Positions 35,146-44,245 of a stretch of DNA of 64,000 nt are shown here, piece by piece. A model generated the notes under the pieces. That model was not told the DNA's origin. It saw nothing but the letters and a program-made list of their open reading frames with translations, and ran no database searches. The position numbers and the translations under genes are program-made. Position 1 is the first letter of the stretch, and every line of letters begins with the position of its first letter. Origin of the DNA: Hirschia sp964342355 (lineage in GTDB: Bacteria; Pseudomonadota; Alphaproteobacteria; Caulobacterales; Hyphomonadaceae); the NCBI GenBank assembly GCA_964342355.1, contig CAYFFG010000004.1, forward strand, positions 124,001-188,000, written 5' to 3'.

Positions 35146-36546
35146 ATGTTCCGTATGCTTGTTAACGGTGAACTTATCTCGTCATCTCAAGCGCTTGACG
35201 TGGTTAATCCGGCCACTGGAAAGCCCTTTGCACAGGCGGCGCGCGCTGATCTGGACTTGCTTAATCATGCCGTCGCCGCCGCACGTGACGCTTTCCCGGC
35301 ATGGTCAGCGCTCAGCTTTGAAGAGCGTGGCGAATACCTGCGTAAACTGGCTGCTGCAATCGAAGAAAAGAAAGAGGATTTCGCACGCACGCTCACCCAG
35401 GAACAAGGCAAACCTTACAAACAGGCATTCGGCGAAACGCTTGGCGCAATCGGCACGCTGAAAGGCTGGTTTGTTATGTCCACGCCTTCCAAAACGCTGC
35501 GTGAAAACGAAAAAGAACGCGTCATCGAGCACTATACGCCACTCGGCGTTGTCGCCGCGATCACGCCATGGAACTTCCCATTGGTCATTGCGACGAGCAA
35601 GATCGGCCCTGCTCTGATCGCTGGCAACACTGTCGTCCTCAAGCCTGCGCCAACGACACCGCTGACAACTTTGATGATCGGCGAACTTGCCGCAGACATT
35701 CTACCCAAAGGTGTTCTCAACATTATTGCCGACGAAAACGAATTGGGCGGAGCGCTCAGCTCTCACCCGGATGTGGCAAAAGTCAGCTTCACCGGCTCCA
35801 CCGCCACAGGCAAAAAGGTCATGCACAGCGCCGCTGACAGCCTGAAACGCCTGACACTTGAGCTTGGCGGCAATGACGCAGCGATCCTCCTGGATGATGT
35901 TGATGTTGACGCAATTGCACCAAAACTCTTTGGCGCGGCGACATTGAACGCAGGTCAGGTCTGTCTTGCTGTTAAACGCGTTTATGCGCCACGCGAAAAA
36001 TATGACCAGGTCTGTGACGCACTCGCCAAACTGGCAAATGAAGCCGTCGTCGACTCCGGTGACAATCAGGGCGCACAGATCGGCCCAGTCCAAAACGCAA
36101 TGCAGTTTGAGAAGCTCAAAGGCTTTCTGGAAGATGCCCGCCAAAACGGTAAAATCATCGCAGGCGGCGAAGCTATGGATCGTGACGGCTACTTTATCCG
36201 TCCAACAATCGTACGCGACGTACCAGACGACGCACGCATCGTAAGAGAAGAACAGTTTGGCCCGATCCTTCCTGTTCTGGCCTATGACGACCTTGATGAC
36301 GTGATCGCGCGCGCCAACGACTCCGAATACGGTCTTGGCGGCTCCGTCTGGTCTTCAGACATCGACAGAGCGCAGGAAATCGCCATGAAGATCGACAGCG
36401 GCACAGTCTGGGTCAACAAACACATTGACCTTCCGTTCGACGTTCCATTTGGCGGCGCCAAACAGTCAGGTATTGGCCGCGAAAAAGGTCAGGTCGGACT
36501 GGAAGAGTTCACCCAACCGAAAATTGTGAACATCTCGCTCGCTTAA
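35146..36546 (+). CDS. NAD(P)-dependent aldehyde dehydrogenase
   Basis: 466 residues from ATG 35146, with GGGAGA at a good distance; the frame is open back to 35020 but that stretch crosses the inverted repeat. Cofactor region PWNFPLVIATSKIGPAL near 141, general base Glu239 in LTLELGGND, catalytic Cys273 in NAGQVCLAVKR, and EEQFGPILPV near 365. The Gly-Gly-Asn form and NAGQVCLAVKR resemble ALDH members acting on succinate semialdehyde or similar omega-oxo acids, but the substrate is open. It produces an acid that the divergent acyl-CoA ligase could activate (inference). Confidence 0.92.
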   Translation: MFRMLVNGELISSSQALDVVNPATGKPFAQAARADLDLLNHAVAAARDAFPAWSALSFEERGEYLRKLAAAIEEKKEDFARTLTQEQGKPYKQAFGETLGAIGTLKGWFVMSTPSKTLRENEKERVIEHYTPLGVVAAITPWNFPLVIATSKIGPALIAGNTVVLKPAPTTPLTTLMIGELAADILPKGVLNIIADENELGGALSSHPDVAKVSFTGSTATGKKVMHSAADSLKRLTLELGGNDAAILLDDVDVDAIAPKLFGAATLNAGQVCLAVKRVYAPREKYDQVCDALAKLANEAVVDSGDNQGAQIGPVQNAMQFEKLKGFLEDARQNGKIIAGGEAMDRDGYFIRPTIVRDVPDDARIVREEQFGPILPVLAYDDLDDVIARANDSEYGLGGSVWSSDIDRAQEIAMKIDSGTVWVNKHIDLPFDVPFGGAKQSGIGREKGQVGLEEFTQPKIVNISLA

Positions 36547-36554
36547 AACAAAGT

Positions 36555-36627
36555 GAGGGTAACTTGCGTTTACCCTCTGATGTTCCAGATGTATCGTGGC
36601 GTCACGACACTGTGCGTGTCGTTGACG
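36555..36627. repeat. Two hairpins between ALDH and thioesterase genes
   Basis: GAGGGTAA/TTACCCTC (36555-36562, 36570-36577) forms an 8-bp stem. CGTCACGACAC (36600-36610) pairs with GTGTCGTTGACG (36616-36627) over 11 bp with one bulged T and a 5-base loop. Neither is followed by a T-run, so termination is uncertain; they may separate or stabilise transcripts. Confidence 0.45.
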
Positions 36628-36745
36628 TTACGTGCTCTGGTATTTTCAATTCTGCACATGCAGAATAAGCAAGACTCAAAATACAAACGATACGCCTGCA
36701 CACCGCTTGGTCTGCGCGACACAAGACATTAGGAAACGCTCCAAA

Positions 36746-37675
36746 ATGGAAAACACAGATAAGTCAGCCGCTGAAACCAAACCACGTCGTCGCTTCACAC
36801 CAGAAGAACTTGTGACAGGCCTGAAATACCTGCTGACCACCGAAAAACTCGAAGACAACCGCTTCAAGGGCGCAGCCATGGGCAAACCCGGCAAGCCAAC
36901 GCGTCAACGCGCATTTGGCGGCCAGGTCATCGCGCAGGGCGTCAACGCAGCAATGGCGACCATAGAAGACAACAAAACTATCCACTCGCTGCACGCCTAT
37001 TTCATGCGTCCAGGCGATGACGGCCAGCCTATCGAATACGCCATCGACCGGGATTTTGACGGTCGCTCATTTTCCAACAGACGCGTCACCGCGATCCAGG
37101 AAGGCAAGCCAATCCTGACAATGGCGACATCTTTCCAAATTCAGGAAGACGGCTTCACGCACCAGACTGACATGCCGGATGTGCCGCCACCTGAAGATCT
37201 AAAAACCGACGCAGAGCACCTTCAGGAAAACATCGACAAAATACCCGAGCACATTCGCCGTTTCATCACACGCCAGCGCCCGGTGGAATTGCGTCCGACA
37301 AAATTCTCAATGCCAGACGCACCTGAAAAACGCGCACCTCTGCAACATACATGGTTTCGTTTGCCAGCGCCCGTTGAAGCCGATCAGAACATGCACCGCG
37401 CCATGTTGGCCTTTACCTCGGACATGGGCATTCTTGCAGCGTCCATGCTGCCTCATGGTGTCAACTGGTGGACAAAGAGCATGCAGGTCGCCAGCCTGGA
37501 TCACGCCGTGTGGTTTCACGAGGACATCAACATGAACGAATGGATGCTGTACGTCATGGAAAGCCCCTGGGCGGGACATGCGCGCGGCATGACACGCGGT
37601 ACGATCTTTACGCGTGACGGCCGACTTGTGGCGTCAGTCAGTCAGGAAGGTCTGACCCGCCAGCACAAAACCTGA
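36746..37675 (+). CDS. tesB: Acyl-CoA thioesterase II (TesB family)
   Basis: 309 residues from ATG 36746 (AGGAAAC upstream); the frame open from 36632 has no ribosome site. A double-hotdog protein: the first half with RQRAFGGQVIAQGVNAA and SLHAYFMRPGDDGQPIEYAID, the second half with MLAFTSDMGILAASMLPHG and LDHAVWFHEDINMNEW, then SQEGLTRQ at the C-terminus. The Asp/Gln/Thr catalytic set of TesB is expected in the second half. It hydrolyses a broad range of acyl-CoAs, freeing CoA when intermediates build up. It follows the aldehyde dehydrogenase after 200 bp. Confidence 0.93.
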   Translation: MENTDKSAAETKPRRRFTPEELVTGLKYLLTTEKLEDNRFKGAAMGKPGKPTRQRAFGGQVIAQGVNAAMATIEDNKTIHSLHAYFMRPGDDGQPIEYAIDRDFDGRSFSNRRVTAIQEGKPILTMATSFQIQEDGFTHQTDMPDVPPPEDLKTDAEHLQENIDKIPEHIRRFITRQRPVELRPTKFSMPDAPEKRAPLQHTWFRLPAPVEADQNMHRAMLAFTSDMGILAASMLPHGVNWWTKSMQVASLDHAVWFHEDINMNEWMLYVMESPWAGHARGMTRGTIFTRDGRLVASVSQEGLTRQHKT

Positions 37676-37803
37676 CGCGGCGTTATTTTTTGAACCTATA
37701 TACATTACAGTCAGCGATCACAGTTTCGTGAACACTGACTGCATAGTGCTGCCCAAATTCGTGACTAGCTTAACTGAACCAATCACTCTGGGAGCAAACA
37801 ATC

Positions 37804-38469
37804 ATGTTGAAATCCACCGTCGCGGCACTTGCCAGCGCCTCTTTTCTTGCGCTTGGCGCGACAGCTCACGCTGGCGACCATAAAGAAGCAAAAGTCGATG
37901 CAGAAAAAGTTGCAGCCCAACTCGCAGAAACAGCTAAAGGCACTTATTCCGTTGATAAAACCCACGCTTTTCTTTTTTGGAAAGTGAGCCATTTCGGTCT
38001 TTCAACTTACACAGCCAAATTCACGGACTGGGATGCGACAATCGACTTTGATCCGGCCAACCCAGCCGCCTCCTCCGTCACTGCTTCCATCAACCCGACA
38101 GCTGTTCAGACTGACCACCCGTCACAAGCTGAAAAATGGCACGGTGAACTTGCTAACGACTTTTTCAAAGCTGAAGAGTTTCCCGCCATCACGTTCAAAT
38201 CCACCAGCGTGGAAACAACGGGTCCAAACACAGGTAAAGTCACCGGCGACCTGACTTTCCTCGGTGTCACCAAGCCAATCACACTAAAAGTGAAATACAA
38301 TGGTGTTGGCAACGTTCCTTGGTATGGCGAGCGCGACATCATCGGATTTGACGCGAAAGCGAAAATCAAACGTTCAGACTTCGGCCTCACCCGCATGATC
38401 GACAATGGCATCGGCGATGAAGTCACCATCGTGATTTCCGGTGAGTTCCTTCAGGACGAAGCTGAATAA
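37804..38469 (+). CDS. YceI family periplasmic protein
   Basis: 221 residues with a signal peptide cleaved near AHAGD (residues 1-24) and a GGGAG ribosome site. The YceI lipocalin-like barrel starts at YSVDKTHAFLFWKVSHFGLS and includes GDLTFLGVTKPITLKV and IGFDAKAKIKRSDFGL. Family members bind polyisoprenoids or related amphiphiles in the periplasm, and are often found with cytochrome b561. It is the first of three YceI-type units in a row and is followed by its own terminator, so it can be expressed alone. Confidence 0.9.
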   Translation: MLKSTVAALASASFLALGATAHAGDHKEAKVDAEKVAAQLAETAKGTYSVDKTHAFLFWKVSHFGLSTYTAKFTDWDATIDFDPANPAASSVTASINPTAVQTDHPSQAEKWHGELANDFFKAEEFPAITFKSTSVETTGPNTGKVTGDLTFLGVTKPITLKVKYNGVGNVPWYGERDIIGFDAKAKIKRSDFGLTRMIDNGIGDEVTIVISGEFLQDEAE

Positions 38470-38483
38470 AGCTGAAATAATAT

Positions 38484-38515
38484 AAAGAGCCCGGTCAAAG
38501 GCTGGGCTCTTTTTT
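38484..38515 (+). terminator. Intrinsic terminator after the first YceI gene
   Basis: AAAGAGCCC/GGGCTCTTT stem of 9 bp, 11-base loop, and a T-run through 38515. It separates the first from the second YceI gene. Confidence 0.85.
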
Positions 38516-38547
38516 CAGCAAATCAATTGCTTGTGGAAATAATCAAT

Positions 38548-39180
38548 ATGCGCGCACCGCTTAGACAGAGCCTGTTCGGGCTAGCACTTTCACTTGGGCT
38601 TTCTGCTTGCGCGACAGCGCCGGCGAAACAATCATTTGCTGCAGTAGAAGCTGGAGATTATTCGCTCGATAAATCCCATGCTTCATTGATTTTTCAAGTC
38701 AAACACATGGGCCTTTCATGGTACACGATGCGGTTTGACGATTTCGACGCCAGCTTGAATTTCGACAAGGAAAATCCAGAAAACTCCACAGTCTCTGCTG
38801 TCATCAACCCACGTTCCATCAACGCCAACCATCCTACAAAAGATGATTGGGACGAGGAGCTGGCAATGGACGAACGCTTTTTGCTAGCTGGGCAGTTTCC
38901 GGACATTGTTTTCAAATCCACAACGATTGAGCGCACAGGTGAATTTACTGGGATCATGACTGGCGACCTCACTTTGCTAGGCGTCACAAAACCCGTTTCA
39001 ATGGATGTCACCTTTAATGGCGCAAACACACCGCCTTGGGCGCCGGGAAAAACCTATGTCGGGTTTTCAGCAGAAGGTAACTTCGATCGTACTGATTTTG
39101 GCATGACATCCATGGCGCCAAATCCTGTCAGCGCTGAAGTGCGTTTTCAGATTGAAGTTGAATTTGCCGAAGGCGGCTAA
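38548..39180 (+). CDS. YceI family lipoprotein
   Basis: 210 residues from ATG 38548; an in-frame TTG at 38527 would add seven residues before an otherwise ideal signal peptide. Lipobox GLSAC with Cys at about 21. The YceI barrel begins YSLDKSHASLIFQVKHMGLS and closely parallels the first copy (TGDLTLLGVTKPVSMDV, FDRTDFGMTS). It should be membrane-anchored, unlike the soluble first copy. The two copies probably arose by duplication. The b561-YceI fusion follows after 128 bp. Confidence 0.87.
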   Translation: MRAPLRQSLFGLALSLGLSACATAPAKQSFAAVEAGDYSLDKSHASLIFQVKHMGLSWYTMRFDDFDASLNFDKENPENSTVSAVINPRSINANHPTKDDWDEELAMDERFLLAGQFPDIVFKSTTIERTGEFTGIMTGDLTLLGVTKPVSMDVTFNGANTPPWAPGKTYVGFSAEGNFDRTDFGMTSMAPNPVSAEVRFQIEVEFAEGG

Positions 39181-39308
39181 AGCAAAAGCCAATTGCGCTG
39201 TGTGCAATTGGCGACAATGTGTTTGTCGCGTAATGAGTTTCAAACCACTGCAACAAACATTGCCCATAAGAACCACCAGAACACCGACCGGTATGGAGTT
39301 GTCCTCTC

Positions 39309-40544
39309 ATGACCTTGCTGAAACACCGCTACACTGCCGTCGCTATCGCACTGCATTGGGTTATCGCTCTGGCAATCATCGGCATGATCGGGCTTGGCTG
39401 GTATATGGGCGACCTGCCAAATGACGCCCCCAACAAAGGCGCGCTTTTCCAGCTTCACAAATCTATTGGGATATCCATCTTCGTTTTGACGCTAATGCGC
39501 ATCTTCTGGCGCCTGATGAACCGCCCGCCAGAAGAGCCGCCAATGCCACACCTGCAGAAGATAATTTCCAACTGGGTGCATGTGCTTTTCTACGCGCTGA
39601 TGGTGCTGATGCCGCTCACCGGTTGGATACTGGTGTCCGCCTCACAGCGCGGCTTACCCACAATCTTGTTCAACGTCTTAGAATGGCCCCACATCGCTCC
39701 TCTGGCGCAATTGTCGTCCGACACAAAAGAGATGCTTTTTCCATTCCTGGAGAACGCTCACTCCAAGCTGGCCTGGGTCGCAATCGTATTACTCGCGCTC
39801 CACGTTGTTGGCGCGCTCAAGCACCAATTTATAGACAAGGATGGACTCATGGCGCGCATGTTACCTGGCCTGTTTGGCCGCACAGATGGCCCTCAACAAT
39901 CAGGACGCGGCGGGCTCGTCGCCTTTGGCGGCGCACTGGCGGTGTTTGCAGTCATCGTGGGTATTGGCATGATCCCGAGCAACGCTGAAACACCTGTTGA
40001 AGAGGTCGCGGACGTCTCTGAGCCGGTTGAAGAAAAACTTGTCGTCACTCCCAACTGGGCGATCGACATGGAAAACAGCAAGATCGGCTTTTCTGGCATC
40101 TACAACAAAAAGCCATTCGAAGGCGTGTTCAACGAATGGGATGCTAGAATCCAGTATAATCCTGATGCGCCCGCCAAGGCGGCGATCATCGTCACCGTCA
40201 AGACGGCGACAGCTGAAACGGGTGATACTTATTCAGACAAATCCCTTCATGGCGCTGACTTTTTCAATACGAACGAGTTTCCTGAAGCTGTCTTTGAGGC
40301 AAAAGGCGTTTTCGTTGTGGACGACCACCTGGAATTGACTGGCGTGCTTGCCCTTAAAGGCGAAGACTATCCTGTGCGTATGCCCTTTAATCTGGACATC
40401 ACAGATGGTAAGGCAGTCATGACGTCATCATTTGCGATGAACCGATTGGCGCTGGGGTTGGGCGAAGACAACGACCCAAACGCCGAATGGATCTCTGAGG
40501 ACATTCAGATGGACATTCAGGTTCAGGCGACACGCACCAACTAA
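39309..40544 (+). CDS. Cytochrome b561 fused to a YceI domain
   Basis: 411 residues. The N-terminal half is a diheme b561 (COG3038 type): helix 1 with His in ALHWVIALAI, helix 2 with FQLHKSIGIS, helix 3 WVHVLFYALMVLMPLTGW and helix 4 with HSKLAWVAIVLLALHVVGALKH; these His residues would hold two hemes. A fifth helix at about 205-222 leads out to a periplasmic YceI domain (WAIDMENSKIGFSGIYNKKPF to the end). b561 proteins exchange electrons with quinones, and YceI binds isoprenoids, so quinone-linked electron transfer in the periplasm is plausible (inference). It is 11 bp before the Sua5 gene. Confidence 0.88.
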   Translation: MTLLKHRYTAVAIALHWVIALAIIGMIGLGWYMGDLPNDAPNKGALFQLHKSIGISIFVLTLMRIFWRLMNRPPEEPPMPHLQKIISNWVHVLFYALMVLMPLTGWILVSASQRGLPTILFNVLEWPHIAPLAQLSSDTKEMLFPFLENAHSKLAWVAIVLLALHVVGALKHQFIDKDGLMARMLPGLFGRTDGPQQSGRGGLVAFGGALAVFAVIVGIGMIPSNAETPVEEVADVSEPVEEKLVVTPNWAIDMENSKIGFSGIYNKKPFEGVFNEWDARIQYNPDAPAKAAIIVTVKTATAETGDTYSDKSLHGADFFNTNEFPEAVFEAKGVFVVDDHLELTGVLALKGEDYPVRMPFNLDITDGKAVMTSSFAMNRLALGLGEDNDPNAEWISEDIQMDIQVQATRTN

Positions 40545-40555
40545 GAAAGCCTCTT

Positions 40556-41500
40556 ATGGCAACGAAAGAAGCAGGACGCATCGCGCCGCCTGATCATCAG
40601 GTTATGACACAGGCGGCGGATATCATCCGCCGTGGCGGGCTGGTGTCTATTCCAACGGAAACAGTCTACGGGTTGGCGGCGGACGCTACCAATGGCGAAG
40701 CCGTCGCGCGTATTTACGCCGCCAAAGACCGCCCTAACTTTAACCCGTTGATCAGCCACATCTCTGACCTGAACATGGCCAGAAGGTTAGCGGTATTTTC
40801 CCCCATGGCGGAACAGCTCGCTGAGGCGTTCTGGCCTGGTCCGCTCACATTGGTTCTGCCAAAAGCTGAGCGTTGTCCTGTGAGCGACCTTGTCACCGCA
40901 GGGCTGGGCTCGATTGCTGTGCGCATGCCAGACCACCCTGTCGCGCTCGGCCTAATCCGGGCATGTGAATGCCCGTTAGCAGCGCCATCTGCGAACCCCT
41001 CAGAAACGCTCTCCCCCACGACGGCGCAACATGTTGCAGATGGTTTGGGGAATAAGGTCGAGCTCATACTTGATGGCGGGCCATGCCGCTCTGGCCTTGA
41101 ATCAACGGTTGTGTCTTTAGCTGGCGATACGCCAGCTCTCTTGCGCCCCGGGGCGCTGGAACGTGAAAAACTGGAAGAAATCTGCGGCCCATTGGCAGCG
41201 CCCGGCGATGAGATAGCAAGTCCGGGCATGCTCAAAAAACATTATTCGCCTGCCGCCAGTTTACGCTTAAATGCGGAACGCGCAGATCCGGACGAAGCTT
41301 ACCTTGCATTTGGAGAAGTCGGTTTCAAACATGAAGCCAATCTCTCACCTTCAGGCGATTTGATCGAAGCAGCGGCCAACCTCTTTTCCATGCTGCGCAT
41401 TCTGGATATGCGGTTTGATCGCATCGCTATTGCGCCCATCCCGCATGAAGGCCTTGGCGAAGCCATTAATGACCGTTTGACCCGCGCTGCAGTTGAATAA
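40556..41500 (+). CDS. Threonylcarbamoyl-AMP synthase (Sua5/YwlC type)
   Basis: 314 residues. The N-terminal YrdC domain has VSIPTETVYGLAADATN with the KDRPNFNPLISHI nucleotide-binding stretch, and CPLAAPSANPSE near 140. The C-terminal Sua5 domain begins after SPGMLKKHYSP, the interdomain linker typical of Sua5. It makes threonylcarbamoyl-AMP from threonine, bicarbonate and ATP for the t6A37 modification of ANN-decoding tRNAs. Length fits Sua5 rather than short TsaC. Start ATG 40556 is close behind the b561-YceI gene. Confidence 0.93.
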   Translation: MATKEAGRIAPPDHQVMTQAADIIRRGGLVSIPTETVYGLAADATNGEAVARIYAAKDRPNFNPLISHISDLNMARRLAVFSPMAEQLAEAFWPGPLTLVLPKAERCPVSDLVTAGLGSIAVRMPDHPVALGLIRACECPLAAPSANPSETLSPTTAQHVADGLGNKVELILDGGPCRSGLESTVVSLAGDTPALLRPGALEREKLEEICGPLAAPGDEIASPGMLKKHYSPAASLRLNAERADPDEAYLAFGEVGFKHEANLSPSGDLIEAAANLFSMLRILDMRFDRIAIAPIPHEGLGEAINDRLTRAAVE

Positions 41501-41609
41501 GCGCTTGTCGCTTTTACGCCCTGTCTTTGCCTGATTTGGAAAACAACGTGGTTGACGCAGACCAAGGTCTGAGCGCACCTCTTATGAGACAAATGGCTGG
41601 AGCGGGCTT

Positions 41610-42467
41610 ATGCGTTTATTATCGACACTCTTTGCACTCATCGCAGTCGCACTGATCGGGATATATATCTGGCTGCGATACGATGCGTTGATGGCCAATA
41701 TTTTCATTGCGCCTCCCGAGGGCGCTCAAACAGAGGAGGCTCTTAACACAGAAGCGCCTCCGCCCCCCGCCGAAGCGATCGTGGAAGACGCGCAGCATGA
41801 AACAGAAGAGCCATTCGCAAAGCGCGCCAGCTCACCTGATGGGGGCCCATCACGAGCTTTGCGCGAAGCGCTCAGCGGCGGCGGCGGCGGCGCGTTTAGC
41901 ACAGAAAGTGTCGCTCAACCACAATCCCTTCAACCCACTGAGGACGACCTTGCATCACAGTTTGAGTCCCGTCCGATCGCTTATAATCGCCCCCCATCTG
42001 TCTTAGCGCTCAATCGCCCTGTGGACGTCTCTCTGGTGATCGACGCCACCGACAAGGCTGCGCCTGAAGACGCATTAGAAGGGTTTGCTGGCGAAATCGT
42101 CACGCGCGACGTTGAGCTGTCTGACCAGGTATCAGCTCAACTCACGGGCGCTGCATTTGACATTGAACTATTGTCTGTTGAGCGCCAACAGCTTTCCAAA
42201 CGTGTTCAAAACCGATGGCAATGGCGTGTGACGCCAATTGAGACTGGCGAACATGTTCTGGTGCTGGAAATCTTTGGTTACGCCAGTAACACCGCCGCGG
42301 CTGAGCCGCTGGACGCCTATACAGATCGCATATCAGTTGAGGTCAAACAGCTCGACAAACTCATCGGACTTGCACGCGCCTATGAGCCGGTGATCGGTAT
42401 CGCAGCAGGTATCGCGGGACTTTTTTCAGCTTTCTTTGCAATCATGCGTCGACGCAAAAAGACTTAG
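41610..42467 (+). CDS. Bitopic membrane protein with acidic/proline-rich linker, unknown function
   Basis: 285 residues. A membrane helix at 4-25, a 100-residue low-complexity linker rich in Glu, Pro and Ala with a GGGGG run near 91, a beta-rich domain at about 135-245 (VSLVIDATD, LSVERQQLSKRVQNRWQWRV, GEHVLVLEIFGY) and a C-terminal helix at about 262-280 followed by RRRKK. The Q-L-S-x8-W-x-W pattern recurs in bacterial membrane or signalling proteins of unknown role. The Cys-free long linker suggests a domain held at distance from the membrane. Stop overlaps convergent yaaA by 4 bp. Confidence 0.6.
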   Translation: MRLLSTLFALIAVALIGIYIWLRYDALMANIFIAPPEGAQTEEALNTEAPPPPAEAIVEDAQHETEEPFAKRASSPDGGPSRALREALSGGGGGAFSTESVAQPQSLQPTEDDLASQFESRPIAYNRPPSVLALNRPVDVSLVIDATDKAAPEDALEGFAGEIVTRDVELSDQVSAQLTGAAFDIELLSVERQQLSKRVQNRWQWRVTPIETGEHVLVLEIFGYASNTAAAEPLDAYTDRISVEVKQLDKLIGLARAYEPVIGIAAGIAGLFSAFFAIMRRRKKT

Positions 42468-43249
42468 CTTTTCGCGGGCGGCTGCGGACGCGTGAATACA
42501 AATTTTGTCGCGCTGGAAAGTTCAGCATCGAATGTATAGTCATCGAGGTGAAATGCCTTCAGCGCTTCGACGTCTTTGATGCGGTTTTCAACGATGTAAC
42601 GCGCCATGAGTCCCCGAGCGCGCTTGGCAAAAAAGCCTATCACTCGCACTTTCCCGTCTTTTATGTCTTTGAACTCACACGTGATAATTGTGCCCTTGAG
42701 CGCTTTTTTATCGACAGATTTGAAATACTCATTCGACGCCAGATTGATAACAACGCCATCATCAAGGTCTTCGTTCAATTTGCGAGAGATCTTGTCACCC
42801 CAGAAGGTGTAAAGATCCTCGCCCCGTCTTGTTTTGAGCTTGATGCCCATTTCCAAACGGTAAGGCTGCATGGCGTCAAGCGGGCGCAACAGACCGTAAA
42901 ATCCAGACAAAATCCGGATGTGATCTTGCGCCCATTCAAGGTCATCATTTTTGAGTGTCTTGGCATCAAGCCCAAGGTAAACATCGCCATTGAACGCCAG
43001 CACAGCCTGTTTTTCCTTTTCAGGATTGCCGTCCGGTTCAAATGCTTTGAATCGCTCAACATTGAGCTTTGCAAGATCGTCAGAGATACCCATCAACGTC
43101 TTGGTCTTGCTGGCTGTCAGATTTCGTGTGGTTTTTGCAAGAATGGCCGTTTGGTCCTGCATGATCCGCTCAGTTGGCGCAGGCGGCGCACCGGGCGCAG
43201 GATCAAAGTTCAAAGATTTGGCAGGCGACAGCAACACCAACATGAGCAA
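42464..43249 (-). CDS. yaaA: Peroxide stress protein YaaA
   Basis: 261 residues of the DUF328/UPF0246 family. The N-terminus VLLSPAKSLNFDPAP, then VLAFNGDVYLGLDA near 85, ILSGFYGLLRPLDAMQPYRLEMG (read in two pieces) near 115 and FFAKRARGLMARYI near 205 are diagnostic. In E. coli YaaA limits free iron and DNA damage under peroxide stress and has DNA-binding ability. No OxyR-type site is recognisable in the 150 bp upstream. It converges on the membrane-protein gene at 41610. Confidence 0.95.
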   Translation of the reverse strand: MLMLVLLSPAKSLNFDPAPGAPPAPTERIMQDQTAILAKTTRNLTASKTKTLMGISDDLAKLNVERFKAFEPDGNPEKEKQAVLAFNGDVYLGLDAKTLKNDDLEWAQDHIRILSGFYGLLRPLDAMQPYRLEMGIKLKTRRGEDLYTFWGDKISRKLNEDLDDGVVINLASNEYFKSVDKKALKGTIITCEFKDIKDGKVRVIGFFAKRARGLMARYIVENRIKDVEALKAFHLDDYTFDAELSSATKFVFTRPQPPAKS

Positions 43250-43399
43250 AACTTCCTCAATGCGAATCAGGTTCTTAAATTTTGCCTCAGTTAAACATGA
43301 GACATGCCCCCGTCACCCGTTTAACGGATGATATTGCGTATCATCGCATCGCAAATAACGCTAAAGACACCGACTGCGTAAGTGACTTGCAGGACCAAT

Positions 43400-44245
43400 A
43401 TGGCGTGGACAAAGACATATACGGGCGAAGAACCTCAACGGGTCAATAAATGGCTCGCCCAATCCGGAGTTTGTTCTCGTCGCGAAGCCGAGGCGCTAAT
43501 CGCTCAGGGCGCTGTCTCTATTAATGGCGAAAAAGTTGCAGATCCAGGACGAAAAATTGCTCCAGGAGAGACACTAACCTTGGCGCAAAAGGGCGTTGAG
43601 AAACTGGAAGCATCCGTCACTGCCGTCTTGAACAAACCTGTAGGCTATGTGTCCGCACAGCCTGAAAAGGATCAGATTCCCGCCGCACGCCTGATCTCAA
43701 GCGATAATCTGATCGGTCAGGGCGATAGTCCAGACAGATCTGCGCGCTTAGCACCAGCCGGGCGCCTGGATATGGATTCGCGTGGCTTACTTATTCTCAC
43801 GCAGGACGGGGTTCTTACAAAATCAGTTATCGGACCGACGTCTGGTGTCGATAAGGAATACTTGGTCACGGTGAATGGAAAAATCACGCCCGATAAAGTC
43901 GCCAAGCTTTGCCATGGATTAAAACTTGACGGTGTGGAGCTACGCCCAGCCATTGTTACTCATGAAGAGGATCAACTACTCCGCTTTATCCTCAGGGAAG
44001 GTCGCAACCGCCAGATCAGACGCATGTGCGAACTTGTTGGCCTTCATGTGATCGACCTTTTCCGTATTCGCATTGGCGGTGTAAAAGTCAAAGACCTGCC
44101 AGAAGGAAAGTGGCGACACATCACACCGGCCGAGCGAACGTCTCTGTTGAACGCCTCCAAGGACGGCCCAACCAAATCACCAACAAAAAGACGCCGTCCA
44201 TCCGCACATCGCTATGCGCGCACCCGACGGAAGAAATCCACTTAA
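43400..44245 (+). CDS. RsuA/RluB/RluF-type rRNA pseudouridine synthase
   Basis: 281 residues from ATG 43400 (GCAGGA upstream; an in-frame GTG at 43382 is less likely). An S4 RNA-binding domain (QRVNKWLAQSGVCSRREAEALI) precedes the catalytic domain, with the active Asp in PAGRLDMDSRGLLILTQDG near 130 and the family end motif REGRNRQIRRMCELVG. A basic tail PTKRRRPSAHRY is typical. It isomerises one uridine in 23S rRNA; overall form is nearest RluF (U2604), but RluB or RluE cannot be excluded. Stop overlaps that of the convergent gene at 44242. Confidence 0.88.
   Translation: MAWTKTYTGEEPQRVNKWLAQSGVCSRREAEALIAQGAVSINGEKVADPGRKIAPGETLTLAQKGVEKLEASVTAVLNKPVGYVSAQPEKDQIPAARLISSDNLIGQGDSPDRSARLAPAGRLDMDSRGLLILTQDGVLTKSVIGPTSGVDKEYLVTVNGKITPDKVAKLCHGLKLDGVELRPAIVTHEEDQLLRFILREGRNRQIRRMCELVGLHVIDLFRIRIGGVKVKDLPEGKWRHITPAERTSLLNASKDGPTKSPTKRRRPSAHRYARTRRKKST

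Noticed and set aside
42548..43294. 248-codon plus-strand frame
   Set aside because: It is fully antisense to yaaA, whose protein motifs are unmistakable.
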